Assembly (NCBI RefSeq): GCF_002796605.1
Contig: NZ_CP024923.1
Location: forward strand, 806,001-870,000
Reading direction: 5' to 3'
Length of the DNA stretch: 64,000 bases
Source: Sphingomonas psychrotolerans
Lineage (GTDB): Bacteria; Pseudomonadota; Alphaproteobacteria; Sphingomonadales; Sphingomonadaceae
Shown here: positions 63,274-64,000 of the stretch, in pieces
How positions within the stretch are numbered: the first letter of the stretch is position 1
Layout of the letters: each line of letters starts with the position of its first letter
Notes under the pieces: generated by a model
The model's input: only the letters and a program-made list of their open reading frames with translations
Database searches by the model: none
What the model was told of the DNA's origin: nothing
Program-made: the position numbers and the translations under genes

Positions 63274-64000
63274 ATGATTTCCGGACCGGAACTTCGGAAC
63301 TATTTCATGCGGGCGGAGCAGGCCCGGGGCGGCGCGTTGCCGACCAGCCTGCCGGCGCATCACTGGCGCCTGCAGCCCGCGCTGGCTGCGCTTCATGGCG
63401 AGCTCGACGAGCTCAGCCATCCAACCGTCGATGCCGTGCGGGATGTAGTGGAAACTGCCTTTGCCGACACGGACTGGATCGACGGCTGGATCGCCGCGAT
63501 GGCGCAGGACGCGCTTCGCGACGCCTATTTCGAACCGCCGCTCGCGCCGACCGGGAACGGGTTCCAGCGCGGGGTCGCAGTGTTCGCGCACCGTCATGTC
63601 AACATCGCGCTGAACAACCTGCCGGTGGACGTGTTGGCCGCGAAGAAGATGCAGCGCGGCGGCCCCACGGCGATCACCTTCACTGGCACCGTATCGGTGC
63701 AGAAATTCCTGCGAGCGGGCGGGGCATTGCTGCAGATGTGGGGCGCTCCGGAAGTATCGGGCAATTTCAGCCTGGATGACGGGCTGGCATGTCGCCCGGC
63801 CGGGCATCGCGCGCTGGAAGACGCCGACATCGTGACGCTCGACGGCCGCACGCAGAGCTATGTCATCGAGCATGCAATCGCCGACATCGTCGTGCTGCAG
63901 GCCGAGATCCTGCTCGATCGGGCGCCGCTGCTCGTGGAATATGATTCGGAGGATCTGACGGCCGTCGCGGCGTGCAGTACCAGTGATGCGGCGTCGCGCA
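63274..64000 (+). CDS. Protein of unknown function, running off the window
   Basis: Open from ATG 63274 (GGAGG seven bases upstream) to the window end, at least 242 residues. It reads MISGPELRNYFMRAEQARGG, LPAHHWRLQPALAALHGELD, AVFAHRHVNIALNNLPVDVL, AITFTGTVSVQKFLRAGGAL and LDGRTQSYVIEHAIADIVVL. No signal peptide or membrane segment in the visible part. I do not recognise the family. It probably shares a transcript with the 46-residue peptide. Confidence 0.75.
   Translation, partial: MISGPELRNYFMRAEQARGGALPTSLPAHHWRLQPALAALHGELDELSHPTVDAVRDVVETAFADTDWIDGWIAAMAQDALRDAYFEPPLAPTGNGFQRGVAVFAHRHVNIALNNLPVDVLAAKKMQRGGPTAITFTGTVSVQKFLRAGGALLQMWGAPEVSGNFSLDDGLACRPAGHRALEDADIVTLDGRTQSYVIEHAIADIVVLQAEILLDRAPLLVEYDSEDLTAVAACSTSDAASR

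Overview
The window looks like a chromosomal segment from a sphingomonad (Alphaproteobacteria, Sphingomonas or a close relative). It has high GC, a GyrA of alphaproteobacterial type, several TonB-dependent receptors, small RHS-repeat and DUF-type proteins common in this group, and ordinary tRNA genes with encoded CCA ends. The identification rests on recognised protein families, since no rRNA is present.

Layout. 0-5.4 kb: a DUF1488-like gene; a cytochrome b561 plus intradiol-dioxygenase-like pair divergent from a two-component system (response regulator/histidine kinase); an alpha/beta hydrolase. 5.4-8.4 kb: an IS5-family element and gene debris (RHS pieces, an integrase 3' end, an oxidoreductase 3' end). 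8.6-19.6 kb: an unusual island with a LuxR-type regulator, an ECF sigma factor of the kinase-associated type, a stand-alone piece resembling a kinase N-terminus, about ten exported proteins of unknown function (several sharing a C-terminal GP[KR]G-type signature), and a full membrane Ser/Thr kinase. 19.8-24 kb: a broken cupin gene, a small YadA-type trimeric autotransporter with seven 15-residue stalk repeats, a broken GGDEF-EAL gene and a (GCTAA)7 tract. 24-30.4 kb: XRE-cupin regulator/S41 peptidase, GFA protein, LprI-like protein, truncated LemA, glycolipid-binding protein, DUF3617 lipoprotein. 30.7-34.8 kb: a FecI/FecR pair whose receptor gene is fused to a DUF3142 domain, next to a dead TonB receptor remnant. 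35-42 kb: lipoproteins and exported proteins among IS5, IS6 and MITE-like debris. 42.6-48.5 kb: the trbJ(partial)-L-F-G-I end of a conjugative element, abutting the 3' side of a tRNA-Glu gene. 48.6-60.6 kb: mostly core genome (PepSY/TonB receptor/DUF2946 operon, DUF952, gyrA, TPR protein, Lrp regulator, histidine kinase, polysaccharide deacetylase, tRNA-Ile2, tRNA-Pro). 60.8-64 kb: a serine hydrolase remnant, an IS5 remnant, an ECF sigma/membrane-protein pair, a 46-residue peptide gene followed by a hairpin, and an unrecognised gene running off the window.

The most interesting candidates are the sigma/kinase/exported-protein island at 9.3-19.6 kb, the STN-plug/DUF3142 chimera under FecIR, and the small-peptide locus at 61.6-64 kb. 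Single-base frameshifts are frequent in this window, so each broken gene could be real decay or a sequence error; raw-read support would decide.
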